NCBI GenBank assembly: GCA_002631855.1
Contig: NTLF01000017.1
Coordinates: forward strand, 620,001-684,000
Reading direction: 5' to 3'
Origin: Zunongwangia sp. ESRF-bin46
Lineage (GTDB): Bacteria > Bacteroidota > Bacteroidia > Flavobacteriales > Flavobacteriaceae
DNA length: 64,000 nucleotides
The position numbers and the translations under genes were made by a program. Every line of letters begins with the position of its first letter. Position 1 is the stretch's first letter. Under the pieces are notes generated by a model, which was not told the origin of the DNA, made no database searches, and was given only the letters and a program-made list of their open reading frames with translations. Below, piece after piece: positions 8,169 to 18,360 of this stretch.

Positions 8169-11100
8169 TTATTCAACAATAATTTTAAATCTTACTTTAC
8201 TTCCTTCAACTTGAGCTTCTAATATATATAACCCACTTGATAGGTGTGATACATTAATTTGTGCTGAAGAAGTATGTATTGCATTGTCATAAACCAACTG
8301 CCCAGTTATGGAATAGATGGATATGCTATCTATCGCAGATTTATATGATACGTTTACAACATCATTTACTGGGTTAGGATACAATTTAAATTGGTCCTTG
8401 TTAATGTCTGAAACACCCAATTCTTCATCTGTAGTGAATAAAACTGGTCCTGCCCAAGCACTTCCGTTAGTACCGCAAAATGCTTTTACATAAACTTCAT
8501 ACTCAGTCATTGGTGTTAACCCTTCTAAAAAAACTTCTGAATCAGCTACTAAAGTACCTGTAGCATCACCTGGATATCCAATTCCTGCTTCCTGTACAAT
8601 ATACTCATAACCACCGGTTGGTTCTGGGTTTGGCGCTGTCCAACTTACCATTGCCGTTGTTTCAGTAACATCGCTTACTGTAAAAATGGATGGGAAATTA
8701 CATTCTGGAGAATCATCGTAAGCAGCAATTTTGAAGGTTCCGTAGTTCCCTACTCGACCCCACATACGTACCAAAACTTCGGTACCAGGCTCAAGGTTTG
8801 TAAGTTCCATGTAATTAAAGAAACCTTCCCCTTGATCCGCACTACAGAATATAGTTTCCAAGGCACCACATTCACCTTTATAGGCTTGCAAACCAGTATC
8901 TGTTAAGTAAGGATCGTTGTTATTTTTGGTTTCCAGTTTTAGGTTTCCAGAATTTGGTACGGTCACAGTGTACCATATATCTTTTCCTTTTTCCTCGAAC
9001 TCAAGACCATCACAAATTACCAATGGATCATTTGGGTTTCTAGTAGCAGAAGTATTATCACCAATTATAAAACTGGTTTCAAAATCTTCTCCAACGTTCA
9101 AGTCGAAAGCATTTACACATTCGTCATTTCCTGGCGCTGGTGGTGATTGATACGCACACAAATCAAAATATAAAGGAATGGAACCAGCTGAACTTGAAAC
9201 TGCTACGTAATAGGTTTCCCCTGCAGTTAAATCTACAGTTTGCAAATATGAGTCACATCCTTCTGTAATTTGGGTCATATTTCCGGGAGTACCAGAATAA
9301 ACAGATACTGACGTTGGTGCACTACCATTCGTTACCGTTCTTTTAAAGGTATAGTTTGCTGTAGTACTTGGTACAAATGTGTACCAAACATCATCTGTTT
9401 GAGGAGAACAAGCAGAATCGGTTGAATAGGTAGCCGATGCTGTATAACCGCTAACTGGATTGTCACAGTTTCTATCGGTTGACTCGGTTAACTCAAGTGC
9501 ACCACTTGGTTCATCATTCGTAGGTACTTCTGGAAATTTAGATACACACAATGAAAATTGTGCTGTTGGTATTTCACTGGCAATACCAACAAAATACGTT
9601 TCTCCAGCATTTAACTCTACTGAGGTAAAACGTGTACTACATCCCGAACCAATAGGCACTGGGTTAACAGATGAACCTTCATAAATAAACATATTCATTG
9701 GGTCACCGTCAATTGCTTCAAGTCCAAAATAATATAGACCAGAAGTTTCAGGGGTGAATCGATACCATAAATCATTATAACCATCGTAATCTGGTGAAGT
9801 ACATCCGTATTCTTCAGACTGGGTAGCACCTTGATAGTCGCCCGTTATAGGATTATTACAGTTATAATCGTCTGATGCTGTTAAAATAGCCGCTGTTTCA
9901 GGTTCATCATTTAAGCCTTGAGGTTCATTGTATTCATAGTTAAAGTCATCCATATAAAGAAACTGCGAACCTCCTGTACCTGAATGTTGAGGCTTAAAGG
10001 CGATGTAATTGTGCCCTAAACTTGTATCATAACCTGAAAGGTCAATCGTAAACTCCGTCCACGTTTCGGCAATAATTGTAGATTGGTTTAACGAGGTATC
10101 ATCAAGAACTACAAAAGTACTTGCATCCATAGGATCTGCCATAGTCCCTACAATGATGTCTAAATCTGCCGTACTCGCAGCACTTTTGTTCATTTTAAAA
10201 CGTATTTGTTTATCTATGTTTAAATCTGAAAACTCTGGTGTACTCACGATTAATCCTTCAGAATCTGAAGAACTAGAGACGAACATACGCATCATTAAAC
10301 TTCCTTCTGAAGGCATAATATTTCCTTGTTCTTCATATGTTCTAAAATCGCCTAATGTTGTATCAAACACTGACCAACATGGCTTCAGTTCTTCCCCATC
10401 AACATTAGGGCCTTCAAAACCAAAACTATACTCAGCAACAAAACTACTACAAGCCGATGTAAACTCATCTGAGGCAACCCAAGCCCCGAAGTCATCTACA
10501 TCACATTTTGCACGTACATACGCTTTATAAGCAGTGTTTTGATCTAAAGATACTGTGGTAGATGTAGTAGCTATTTCAGTACCGTTAGTAGTAGCATCTG
10601 GTGCTGGTAAAGAAGTTTCTTGTACTATATATTCCCAAGCAGTTTCGTTAGATTCACTTGCTGTCCACGAAATATCTGCGGAATCAAAATCTACATTCGA
10701 TGCTGTAACATCTGTAACTTCTAAACAAGAAGGTAAGTCTTCAACACAAACTGTATTAATCCATACCGTTTTGTTAATCTGACCACTGTGCTTAAAAGCG
10801 AAGTTATCGTGACCATTATCAGGTAGGGTAACTAAATACTCAGTTTCTCTATCACTGGTAAGGGTTAGTGTTGTTATTTCAACAAAATTATCATTCTCAT
10901 CCATCGTTCCTACTGCTAAAACATCTGGAGCGTCTGGTGACGAACCTGCAGTAAAACGTAAACGATGAGCCCCATCGGTAGCAAAAGCTGAAACATCTGG
11001 TGAAATGGCGATAAGATCTCCAACAGTAACACTTACTGCATATAACTCTAACATGTTTTTACTATAACTAAACTCATAATCTAATTGAACATGACCAGAT

Positions 11101-12020
11101 GTATTAGGATCATCAATCGCACTCCAACAAATTGGGACTTCATCTTCTGGCATTCCTGCCCAATCTTCACAAAAATTATCGGCTAGCGGAGCACAATCTG
11201 TTCTCACAACGCCATTAGATTTTATCCAAGCACCATAATCTCCGCCACCACAATCGGCACGTACGTAGGCTTCATATACTGTATTTGAGTCAAGATCACT
11301 AACTGTAAGTGAAGGGTTGGCATCGGTTGATGTATGAGCCGTCCCATTTGTGGTTGGTTCTCCTCCACCCGCTTCTTGTACAACATACTCCCAATTATCT
11401 TCACCTGAAGCACTTTCTGTCCAAGCTAAGTCAATGGTTGTTTGCGTAGGGTTTGAAACTTCTACATCACTAATCTCTAAACAAGTAGGAATTGGCTCTA
11501 AACAAACACTATCAATATTCACTTGGTCAAAAGTTGATCCAAGGTTATGTTGAAAGAAAATGTATCCATCCGTTCCTGCCGGGATGATTATTTCTTGAGC
11601 TTCCCAGTTTTCATTGTTAGTTCCTAATAGGGTTATCGTTTCTAATGTAGTAAAGGTTCCACTTCCATCACCAGCATCTGTAGTACCTACAATTAAATTT
11701 GATTCTGTGGTTCCTTGTGCAAAAAACTTCAACCGGTGATTTCCGTCTGAAGCAGTCGCTTCCATTGGGGAAATAAATATAAGGTCTCCCGTAGTGGCAT
11801 TACCACTATACATCCTAAAATATCTTCCAGGACTGGGCGCTGAGGGGTTTGAAGTTACTTGCCCGTAGGAAGAAGTTCCATCTGTGGCATCAATCATGGT
11901 CCAGTCTGTTGGGACTTCACCATTGTTATAGGTGTCAAAGTTTTCCGATATGTCACATTGTGCATGCAGACTAAAGGAAGCTACGCAAATAGCAAAAATT
12001 AATGTAAATAATTGTTTCAT
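8169..12020 (-). CDS. Large T9SS-secreted adhesin-like protein with FN3 domains
   Basis: About 1283 residues from the chosen start (MKQLFTLIF, codon 12018-12020). This start gives a clean signal peptide ending in LHAQ; a longer frame to 12065 only adds a non-signal extension, and ATG at 12023 is equally possible. Jelly-roll segments of the choice-of-anchor/MAM-like type alternate with fibronectin III modules (recurring TSADISWTASESN-like strands and YVRAKCD, YVRADCG, YVKAFCG endings). Two or three pre-peptidase-like repeats follow (DVWYTFVPSTTANYTF type). The C-terminal ~75 residues are a T9SS type A sorting domain (KLYPNPVND, IYSITGQLV, LSSGLYIL). No catalytic domain was seen. It lies downstream of a TPR protein and a TPR-AraC regulator gene on the same strand. 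Confidence 0.88.
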   Translation of the reverse strand: MKQLFTLIFAICVASFSLHAQCDISENFDTYNNGEVPTDWTMIDATDGTSSYGQVTSNPSAPSPGRYFRMYSGNATTGDLIFISPMEATASDGNHRLKFFAQGTTESNLIVGTTDAGDGSGTFTTLETITLLGTNNENWEAQEIIIPAGTDGYIFFQHNLGSTFDQVNIDSVCLEPIPTCLEISDVEVSNPTQTTIDLAWTESASGEDNWEYVVQEAGGGEPTTNGTAHTSTDANPSLTVSDLDSNTVYEAYVRADCGGGDYGAWIKSNGVVRTDCAPLADNFCEDWAGMPEDEVPICWSAIDDPNTSGHVQLDYEFSYSKNMLELYAVSVTVGDLIAISPDVSAFATDGAHRLRFTAGSSPDAPDVLAVGTMDENDNFVEITTLTLTSDRETEYLVTLPDNGHDNFAFKHSGQINKTVWINTVCVEDLPSCLEVTDVTASNVDFDSADISWTASESNETAWEYIVQETSLPAPDATTNGTEIATTSTTVSLDQNTAYKAYVRAKCDVDDFGAWVASDEFTSACSSFVAEYSFGFEGPNVDGEELKPCWSVFDTTLGDFRTYEEQGNIMPSEGSLMMRMFVSSSSDSEGLIVSTPEFSDLNIDKQIRFKMNKSAASTADLDIIVGTMADPMDASTFVVLDDTSLNQSTIIAETWTEFTIDLSGYDTSLGHNYIAFKPQHSGTGGSQFLYMDDFNYEYNEPQGLNDEPETAAILTASDDYNCNNPITGDYQGATQSEEYGCTSPDYDGYNDLWYRFTPETSGLYYFGLEAIDGDPMNMFIYEGSSVNPVPIGSGCSTRFTSVELNAGETYFVGIASEIPTAQFSLCVSKFPEVPTNDEPSGALELTESTDRNCDNPVSGYTASATYSTDSACSPQTDDVWYTFVPSTTANYTFKRTVTNGSAPTSVSVYSGTPGNMTQITEGCDSYLQTVDLTAGETYYVAVSSSAGSIPLYFDLCAYQSPPAPGNDECVNAFDLNVGEDFETSFIIGDNTSATRNPNDPLVICDGLEFEEKGKDIWYTVTVPNSGNLKLETKNNNDPYLTDTGLQAYKGECGALETIFCSADQGEGFFNYMELTNLEPGTEVLVRMWGRVGNYGTFKIAAYDDSPECNFPSIFTVSDVTETTAMVSWTAPNPEPTGGYEYIVQEAGIGYPGDATGTLVADSEVFLEGLTPMTEYEVYVKAFCGTNGSAWAGPVLFTTDEELGVSDINKDQFKLYPNPVNDVVNVSYKSAIDSISIYSITGQLVYDNAIHTSSAQINVSHLSSGLYILEAQVEGSKVRFKIIVE

Positions 12021-12177
12021 CATAAAATGTTTTAAGTTTTCAATCTCGAATGTAAACCTAACCAATGATTACCTATATATAAAGGATTATATTTTTGATT
12101 TAAAGGAATTTTCACGAAATTTAAAAGAGAATATACGCTTTTAAATTATTAAAAAACAGAAGGTTACAGGTAAAACA

Positions 12178-13323
12178 TTACTTTTTTGAAGTATTTTCTA
12201 TTTCTCGCTTTTTCTGAGCTATTTTTCGTCTTTTTTGAAGTATTTTGCTGATAATATATCCTAAAATTACAAGTAAAAGTAGTCCACAAATTATAAAAAT
12301 ATAGGTGTAGGTGTTTTTTTGATTTTCCCTTTTATCGAGATTTTCAGCGGCAAGATTATTGGCTACCTGATTAATTGATTTTTTTTCTTCATTCAACAGT
12401 TTTTCTTCTTCTTCAAAATAAAGCTTTGTATAGGTATTGTACTTTTCATTATTTCCTACCGCAGCATAATTTTCAGAAAGAGTTTTATACAACTCTGTTT
12501 TTAATCCTGCATCGTTTATACTTTTAACAGAACGTAAGGCGTCTTCTAACTTTTGGATTGCTAGTGTATGTTTTTTTTCTTTGGAAAGTATTTTAGCCAA
12601 TCCCAATTTTGAGTAGGCTGTGTTTTTTACTGCATTAATCTTTGACGCAAATGCAATAGCTTCATTGTAATTTTGACGGGCAGTCTCATACTTTTCTAGT
12701 TGGAAATTACAATCACCAATATTATTTAACGTAATGGCCATGCTACTATTCATCAACTTTTTTTCCAAATTGTCCCTAAACACTTTGGCGGCTTCTGTAA
12801 AATTGGGCAATGCATATTCACAACCTAAATTATCTCTTTTTATCAAGCCTTTTACAAAAAGAATATTGCCTTGTATATATTGGATTGAATCTGGTAAAGG
12901 GTGCTCTATTGATAAATTATATGCGCGGTCCAAATACTTTAATGCACGGTTACTAAGCTTTAACCGCTGATACTGGCCACCAATAAAACCCAATGCGCGT
13001 ATTTGATCTGAATAGTTTTTATTTTCCCCTGCAATAGAATCTGCTTTTAGAGCGTATTTTAAAACTTGATCATGATCTTTAAGCACTGCATACCCATTCG
13101 CAACAGTTAATAAAGCTGAAACTTGCTGTGATGGATTGTTTTTTGATAGACTATACAGCTCCAAACCTCTTTCAACAGCTAGTTCTGGATTACTGTAAGC
13201 CAACACATTGGCTTCTTGACGCAGGCTATCTATCAATGCTTTATTTTGCGCGCTTACTTTATGGCACAAAAAAACCAATGTAAATAGTAATAAGCTAGGG
13301 AGTATATTTTTACGCAAAAACAT
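12178..13323 (-). CDS. TPR protein with signal peptide and C-terminal TM helix
   Basis: 381 residues: signal peptide (cleavage after VSAQ), several TPR-like helical hairpins over ~30-290, a charged coiled-coil, and one transmembrane helix near 338-360 (YIFIICGLLLLVILGYII). A short basic cytoplasmic tail then ends the protein. The layout is that of the TPR-TM sensors of this region but without any DNA-binding or kinase output domain. No remnant of an output domain is visible downstream of the stop. It starts 26 nt after the TPR-AraC gene and is probably co-transcribed with it; it could be an accessory or decoy sensor subunit (inference). Confidence 0.8.
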   Translation of the reverse strand: MFLRKNILPSLLLFTLVFLCHKVSAQNKALIDSLRQEANVLAYSNPELAVERGLELYSLSKNNPSQQVSALLTVANGYAVLKDHDQVLKYALKADSIAGENKNYSDQIRALGFIGGQYQRLKLSNRALKYLDRAYNLSIEHPLPDSIQYIQGNILFVKGLIKRDNLGCEYALPNFTEAAKVFRDNLEKKLMNSSMAITLNNIGDCNFQLEKYETARQNYNEAIAFASKINAVKNTAYSKLGLAKILSKEKKHTLAIQKLEDALRSVKSINDAGLKTELYKTLSENYAAVGNNEKYNTYTKLYFEEEEKLLNEEKKSINQVANNLAAENLDKRENQKNTYTYIFIICGLLLLVILGYIISKILQKRRKIAQKKREIENTSKK

Positions 13324-13349
13324 TTTTTTGGTAATATACTAAAAAAGCA

Positions 13350-14906
13350 TCAAGACGCTACTTTATCATCTTTCTTTAAAAAAGAAATGAACTGTTTTGG
13401 TGTTATCCCAGTAATAGACTTAAAAACTACGGTAAAAGCGCTGTGTGACGAAAAGCCGCTTTCTTCAGCCAAGTAGCTTACTTTATAATTTAGATACTTC
13501 TTATCTTCTTTCATTAACTGAATAATGTGATTGATGCGCAATTCGTTTATATAGGTATTAAAGTTTTTGTTTTTATGGGTATGGATTATTTCAGAAATGT
13601 ACTTGGTGTTGGTATCCAACTGTTTTGCCAATACAGGCAATGACATGTTAGAATTGGTGTATTTGGTTGTTGTTTCAAAATCTTCAAGTCGTTGCAGAAT
13701 GGCATTTTCGGTTTCTTCAGGAATGATAACACCCTTGGTTTCTACAGTTTCTTCTTTTACAACTTTTTTAGGCGCTTCCAGTTTTTCCTTATTTTCAAGC
13801 TGCTTGATGACTTTTTCAAACTGCTGGTATTGTCTGTTCAGGTTTTTATTGTAAAAATAATACCCTATAAAAATTATTAGTACCACTCCTACAATTACTC
13901 CAGCAATTATGTAATAGTTTCTTTTATCACTAAGGATAGCCCCTTCTTGTTCGGCTTCTATATGAGAGAGAATAGTATTACGAATTTTCCTTTCTGAAGT
14001 TAAAACAGAAGCGTTTAGAGTCGAACTTTTTCTATAATTTATTTGATACGCCGTAACACTGTCCTGATCCTTATACACCTTTGATAGGTCATTTAAAATA
14101 GCTGCTTGAAGTGATTCTTCAATACCAGAAACTTCCAATCCTTTTTTAAAGTTTGTTTTGGCACTTTCAAAATTGGATGTGGCATATTGAACCTCCCCTA
14201 TTCCTTTTAGGGTTTTGGCTTCAAGTGGTGAATCTTCAAACCCCGATGCCCTTATAAGTTCTATACTTTTATTGAAGTAAAGGGCAGCAGAATCAACAGT
14301 TCTAGAAGTTAGATAGATATTACCCTGTAACACATAGTTTTTTATTAAAAGTGCAGGAATCATTATTTTAACATCTTCTAAAATGTTTTCTGAAGATTTT
14401 GCAACTTGTGTTGCTTTTTCAATACTGTCTTGATCAAGCAATCTATCAGCCTGCTCATAGAGTAAAGAAGCTTTAGCTATAATAAGTTCTTCTTTTAGGT
14501 ATATCTTATTAATTTGACTCGCAGCCTTTTGAAGGTATTCTTCAGAAATATCATTAATACCAGTTGTTTGGCACCTTTCTGCAATTGAAATTAATAGCAA
14601 GCTGTTTAAAAAGTGATCTTTATTTGGGTCTACTAATGCTTTTGCCTTATAAAGGTCTTCAATGCTTTCAATATAATCACCCTGTCTTTTTTTACTTTCT
14701 GAAAATAAGTAAAGGGCTTCGGCTTTTTCTAATGGTGTGTTAGCATTTTTAAATAAGTAATTGGCAACTCTTTCAGCCTGTGGTGGGTTTTTAAATACTG
14801 TATTTAGGTTTTTTGAAAAAAGAAAGTCACTTTCGGATATTTCCTGACCAAAAGCGCCAGCCGAAATAAAAATAAGAGCAATAAAAAAGTATAAAAATAC
14901 TTTCAT
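13350..14906 (-). CDS. Membrane-bound TPR-AraC transcriptional regulator
   Basis: 518 residues: signal peptide (ends AFGQ), TPR-like repeats to about residue 300, a transmembrane helix near 325-345 (IIAGVIVGVVLIIFIGYYF), a charged linker, and a C-terminal AraC-type double helix-turn-helix. The last part contains YISEIIHTHKNKNFNTYIN, VSYLAEESGFSSHSAF and FKSITGITPKQF. The topology implies a periplasmic TPR sensor linked through the membrane to a cytoplasmic DNA-binding domain. The next genes on the strand are the output-less TPR protein and the FN3 adhesin, which are plausible targets. Confidence 0.88.
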   Translation of the reverse strand: MKVFLYFFIALIFISAGAFGQEISESDFLFSKNLNTVFKNPPQAERVANYLFKNANTPLEKAEALYLFSESKKRQGDYIESIEDLYKAKALVDPNKDHFLNSLLLISIAERCQTTGINDISEEYLQKAASQINKIYLKEELIIAKASLLYEQADRLLDQDSIEKATQVAKSSENILEDVKIMIPALLIKNYVLQGNIYLTSRTVDSAALYFNKSIELIRASGFEDSPLEAKTLKGIGEVQYATSNFESAKTNFKKGLEVSGIEESLQAAILNDLSKVYKDQDSVTAYQINYRKSSTLNASVLTSERKIRNTILSHIEAEQEGAILSDKRNYYIIAGVIVGVVLIIFIGYYFYNKNLNRQYQQFEKVIKQLENKEKLEAPKKVVKEETVETKGVIIPEETENAILQRLEDFETTTKYTNSNMSLPVLAKQLDTNTKYISEIIHTHKNKNFNTYINELRINHIIQLMKEDKKYLNYKVSYLAEESGFSSHSAFTVVFKSITGITPKQFISFLKKDDKVAS

Positions 14907-14984
14907 AAATTAAAATATTCTACCCTGCAAATATAAACTTTTAGTAGTGACTTGTAAGACAAGTACTATTATAAAAGCCATAAA

Positions 14985-15015
14985 AAAACACCTAAACGGT
15001 CTGCTTAGGTGTTTT
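14985..15015 (-). terminator. Terminator after trxB
   Basis: The 11-bp stem AAAACACCTAA (14985-14995) / TTAGGTGTTTT (15005-15015) lies 22 nt beyond the trxB stop codon on the minus strand. Confidence 0.85.
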
Positions 15016-15036
15016 ACACTTTTTAAAAGTAATTGC

Positions 15037-16005
15037 TTATGCTTCTACTGTTTCTTCAGTTTCAATAGTTTGCAAGTAACGTTCTGCATCTAGCGCTGCC
15101 ATGCAACCTGTCCCAGCTGCTGTAACGGCTTGACGATATTCTTTATCCTGTACGTCACCACTTGCAAAAACACCAGGTCTATTTGTTTTAGTGCTCTTTC
15201 CTTTGGTAATTACATATCCCGTATCGTCCATATCTAACTGTCCTTTAAATATTTCAGTATTGGGTTTATGTCCAATTGCAATAAACAATCCGGTGATTTT
15301 AATCTCTTCTTTCTCACCTGTTTCATTATTAACCATTCGAAGTCCTTCTACAACTTGATCCCCTATAACTTCATCCACTTCGGTATTGTAACGCAGGTCT
15401 ATGTTTTTTGTATTTGTAACTCGATGTTGCATCGCTTTTGATGCTTTCATATAATCCTTACGAACTAACATGGTTACTTTATTACAAATATTGGCAAGAT
15501 AGGTAGCTTCTTCAGCAGCTGTATCACCTCCTCCTACTATTGCTACATCTTGTCCTTTATAGAAGAAACCATCGCACACGGCACAGGCAGAAACTCCACC
15601 ACCACGTAACTTCTGCTCACTTGGCAAGCCTAGGTATTTAGCAGTTGCACCTGTTGAAATAATTACAGTTTCAGCTTCAATTTGTTTCTTATTATCTACT
15701 GTTACTTTATGAGTTCCACCTACTTTATCACTAAAGTCTACGGCTGTAACCATACCAATGCGTACTTCGGTTCCAAAACGCTCAGCTTGTTTTTGTAGCT
15801 GAACCATCATGGTAGGGCCATCTATGCCATCTGGGTAACCGGGAAAGTTATCAACCTCGGTAGTGGTTGTTAATTGCCCTCCTGGCTCCATACCAGTATA
15901 CATTACAGGTTTTAAATCTGCTCTTGATGCATATATTGCCGCTGTATATCCTGCTGGACCAGAACCAATAATCAAACATTTAATTTTTTCAATAGTATCT
16001 GCCAT
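15037..16005 (-). CDS. trxB: Thioredoxin-disulfide reductase
   Basis: 322 residues from MADTIEK (start codon 16003-16005), preferred over an upstream ATG at 16020 because the N-terminus then matches the usual length before the FAD motif. The FAD-binding GSGPAGYTAAIYASRA lies near the start, the redox-active CAVC at about 141-144, the NADPH-binding GGGDTAAEEA follows, and the second FAD motif FASGDVQD is near the C-terminus. It reduces thioredoxin with NADPH in the cytoplasm. It is monocistronic with its own terminator. Confidence 0.96.
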   Translation of the reverse strand: MADTIEKIKCLIIGSGPAGYTAAIYASRADLKPVMYTGMEPGGQLTTTTEVDNFPGYPDGIDGPTMMVQLQKQAERFGTEVRIGMVTAVDFSDKVGGTHKVTVDNKKQIEAETVIISTGATAKYLGLPSEQKLRGGGVSACAVCDGFFYKGQDVAIVGGGDTAAEEATYLANICNKVTMLVRKDYMKASKAMQHRVTNTKNIDLRYNTEVDEVIGDQVVEGLRMVNNETGEKEEIKITGLFIAIGHKPNTEIFKGQLDMDDTGYVITKGKSTKTNRPGVFASGDVQDKEYRQAVTAAGTGCMAALDAERYLQTIETEETVEA

Positions 16006-16093
16006 AATAGTTTTCTTCAAAATATTTTAGAATGTAAAAGTAGTAACTTTAGGTAGAACCTTACAAGGAAAGTTATTAAGAAAGGTTATTATT

Positions 16094-16552
16094 TTATTGG
16101 TAATTCTTATTTCGGTACTTTGGAAGAAAACGGCCGGTTTTCTCTTTATAAACTCGATACTGTTCATACTTTTTAAGCATCCAGTTTTCTTCGTTACTAG
16201 ATTTATAATAAAAGACAACGCCCATAACCAGGGTTAAAATAAATTTAAACACTGAACCTGTAAAAAGGGCATATGCCAGCATACTTATAAGAATTCCCGA
16301 ATATATGGGATGGCGCACATGCCTGTAAATCCCATTAAAAACCATCGGTTTTCCTTTTTTGGGATTTATTCCACTTAGATCATCATTTAAATTGAGTATT
16401 CCTAGAAAAATAACAACAAAGCCACAACCTACTAATGACAATAATATATAGTTAATCCATGAAGGAAATGAATAGGAAACAATATGAATATCAATAAAAT
16501 ATAAAGAGAAGAGTATAAACTGAATTATTAAGAATAATACTTCTTTTTTCAA
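16094..16552 (-). CDS. Small membrane methyltransferase-like protein (ICMT/NnrU-like)
   Basis: 152 residues with about four hydrophobic helices. It carries the isoprenylcysteine carboxyl methyltransferase/phospholipid methyltransferase signature: GIYRHVRHPIYSGILI, then an acidic EE pair and the ending YEQYRVYKEKTGRFLPKY. In characterised relatives these residues bind S-adenosylmethionine at the membrane face. The substrate in bacteria is generally unknown. It lies 88 nt upstream of trxB on the same strand and may be independent. Confidence 0.82.
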   Translation of the reverse strand: MKKEVLFLIIQFILFSLYFIDIHIVSYSFPSWINYILLSLVGCGFVVIFLGILNLNDDLSGINPKKGKPMVFNGIYRHVRHPIYSGILISMLAYALFTGSVFKFILTLVMGVVFYYKSSNEENWMLKKYEQYRVYKEKTGRFLPKYRNKNYQ

Positions 16553-16762
16553 AATATGGGGTTCCTTGTTATTATATTAATAATAAAATCACCCAAAAAT
16601 AATATAAATAAGCTGTTTTTTACAAAAAAAACTCTATAATTATTTATTAAAAGTTGACTATTTAAACCGGATTTTAAAGACTTTATATTAAATAAGTAAT
16701 CATTTTTTTTGCAAATAATATACTTTATAATTTCAAGATGGGTTTTGAAATTTTCTAAAACA

Positions 16763-16789
16763 AAAGGCCACTCTTTATGAGCAGCCTTT
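16763..16789 (-). terminator. Terminator after FG-GAP T9SS gene
   Basis: An interrupted stem AAAGGC..CTC / GAG..GCCTTT (16763-16789), read on the minus strand and followed by a T-rich run, lies 35 nt past the stop codon of the 16824-18329 gene. Confidence 0.65.
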
Positions 16790-16823
16790 CAACATATTAA
16801 CCATTAAATTAATCAAAAAAAAA

Positions 16824-18329
16824 TTACTCAATCTTCACTATTTTCTTAGTTGTAGCTTTCCCTTCAGTATCGATTATTTTAAGGAAATAAATTCCTTCAG
16901 CTATATCTGAAACTATAAGGGTAGTTTCTTTTTGAGCCAAGACGGGCTGTTGTTTTACTCTCATTCCTAATTGATTGAATAAAACGATGTTACTTATGGA
17001 AACTTTCTTAGCTTGAATAGTTATTTCATCAACAGCAGGGACTGGATAGACACTTATGTTGTTCTCTAATTGAGCTTCATTAGAAGCATTATTCAATAAT
17101 AATTCATTTCTAAAAATGTAAGCTGAACCTGCACGGTCTATTTCATCACCTCCTGAGGCGTCGTGATCTTCCCACGGTGCTCCTGTAATTATTTGATCAC
17201 CATATAAAGCAACACTCCAGCCATAGAAATCTTCTCCCGCTGTGTCATCACCCTGAATAACCTCTTCTTCAACCCAAGTCCCTTCGGTGTCTTTTTTGTA
17301 GAAATAAATCTCTCCGGGATCAAATCCATATGCGTGTGGCGCACTAACGACTGCATGTTCTTCTTTAATTTCTGTGCTCCATCCAAATTGTGCACTTTCA
17401 GTAGCAGGTGCGCCTGTTAACTTCTGTATTTCTTGCCACTCCCCAGAACTATCTTTTTCAAATATGTAGGCTGCCCCTGCTTCACCAGCTGTTCCATATG
17501 CACCAACAATCAACTGATCACCGTGCAGACTTACCGAGCTTCCGAAGAAAGACTCGCTTGTCGCATCTGATGCCATTACTTGCTGTGTGTATTCCCAAAC
17601 ACCTGAGGCATTTTTTTCATATAAATACACAGAGCCCTTGCGGTTGTCGGTTTCATTGGCTCCTATAGCCATTGTTTCGCCAGAAATAGAAACACCTATT
17701 CCGTAAGCTTCACCTCCTATTGGGCTAGGACTTGTTAACTTTTGTTTTTCGGTCCAAACACCTGCGTCTTTCTCAAAAATATAAGCGGCACCTGTCCATC
17801 CTAAATCTCCTGGCGCACCTCCTAGAATAATATTACCCTCTACATCTAACGATGTAGGGTTCATTCCTAATTTAGCATCGCCACTGTAGTCTGAAGCATG
17901 TAGTTTAACATCAAAATCCCAAGTGTCATCACCGTCATTAAAGTTATAGACATACAATGCACCAGCTCTTACAACACCCTCTACATCTCCTCTACCGGAA
18001 GCAACTACTAAGTAATCTTCCCCGAATTTTGAAGCTCCGCCAAACTCCGCCATTTCAAAAGCATCGAAAGCTGTTAACTTTTGAGCATCACCCCAAGTAC
18101 CTTCGTTATCTTTTTTATAAATATATGCCGCTCCAGCTGCTATATTTTCACGAGAAGCACCTACAATAGCAAAGTTACCTTTAATATCTACTGAAGTACC
18201 ATATTCTGCTCGACCCTCTCGGTCTTGGCTTACTACTTTAGCTGTTTGAGTAAATTGTGCGCTTGCAGTTAGTGATCCTAGAAAGCACACTGCTGCCAAA
18301 ATGGATATGCTTATTACATTCGTTTTCAT
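16824..18329 (-). CDS. T9SS-secreted FG-GAP/beta-propeller protein
   Basis: 501 residues: signal peptide ending TASAQ, then seven or so repeated blades of ~50 residues, each with a GD/GN...IVGA...AYIF/YLYEK-like unit. These are FG-GAP-like repeats, as in integrin-type propellers. A C-terminal type A sorting domain follows (VYPVPAVDEITI, LFNQLGMRV, IAEGIYFLKI). It is surface-exposed or released by the T9SS; no enzymatic domain. It starts 31 nt after the upstream sortilin-like cargo gene and most likely shares its transcript, so it may be controlled by the same TPR-LuxR regulator. Confidence 0.9.
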   Translation of the reverse strand: MKTNVISISILAAVCFLGSLTASAQFTQTAKVVSQDREGRAEYGTSVDIKGNFAIVGASRENIAAGAAYIYKKDNEGTWGDAQKLTAFDAFEMAEFGGASKFGEDYLVVASGRGDVEGVVRAGALYVYNFNDGDDTWDFDVKLHASDYSGDAKLGMNPTSLDVEGNIILGGAPGDLGWTGAAYIFEKDAGVWTEKQKLTSPSPIGGEAYGIGVSISGETMAIGANETDNRKGSVYLYEKNASGVWEYTQQVMASDATSESFFGSSVSLHGDQLIVGAYGTAGEAGAAYIFEKDSSGEWQEIQKLTGAPATESAQFGWSTEIKEEHAVVSAPHAYGFDPGEIYFYKKDTEGTWVEEEVIQGDDTAGEDFYGWSVALYGDQIITGAPWEDHDASGGDEIDRAGSAYIFRNELLLNNASNEAQLENNISVYPVPAVDEITIQAKKVSISNIVLFNQLGMRVKQQPVLAQKETTLIVSDIAEGIYFLKIIDTEGKATTKKIVKIE

Positions 18330-18360
18330 AATCGTATGAGTATTTAGTTAGTTGAAATAT

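Noticed and set aside
8169-12020. Several plus-strand ORFs opposite the FN3 adhesin and other T9SS genes
   Set aside because: They are antisense shadows of repeat-rich coding sequence, without family features.
12178-14906. The TPR-TM gene and TPR-AraC gene as halves of one frameshifted gene
   Set aside because: Each has its own signal peptide, TPR region and TM helix, and they are separated by 26 nt with a clean start.
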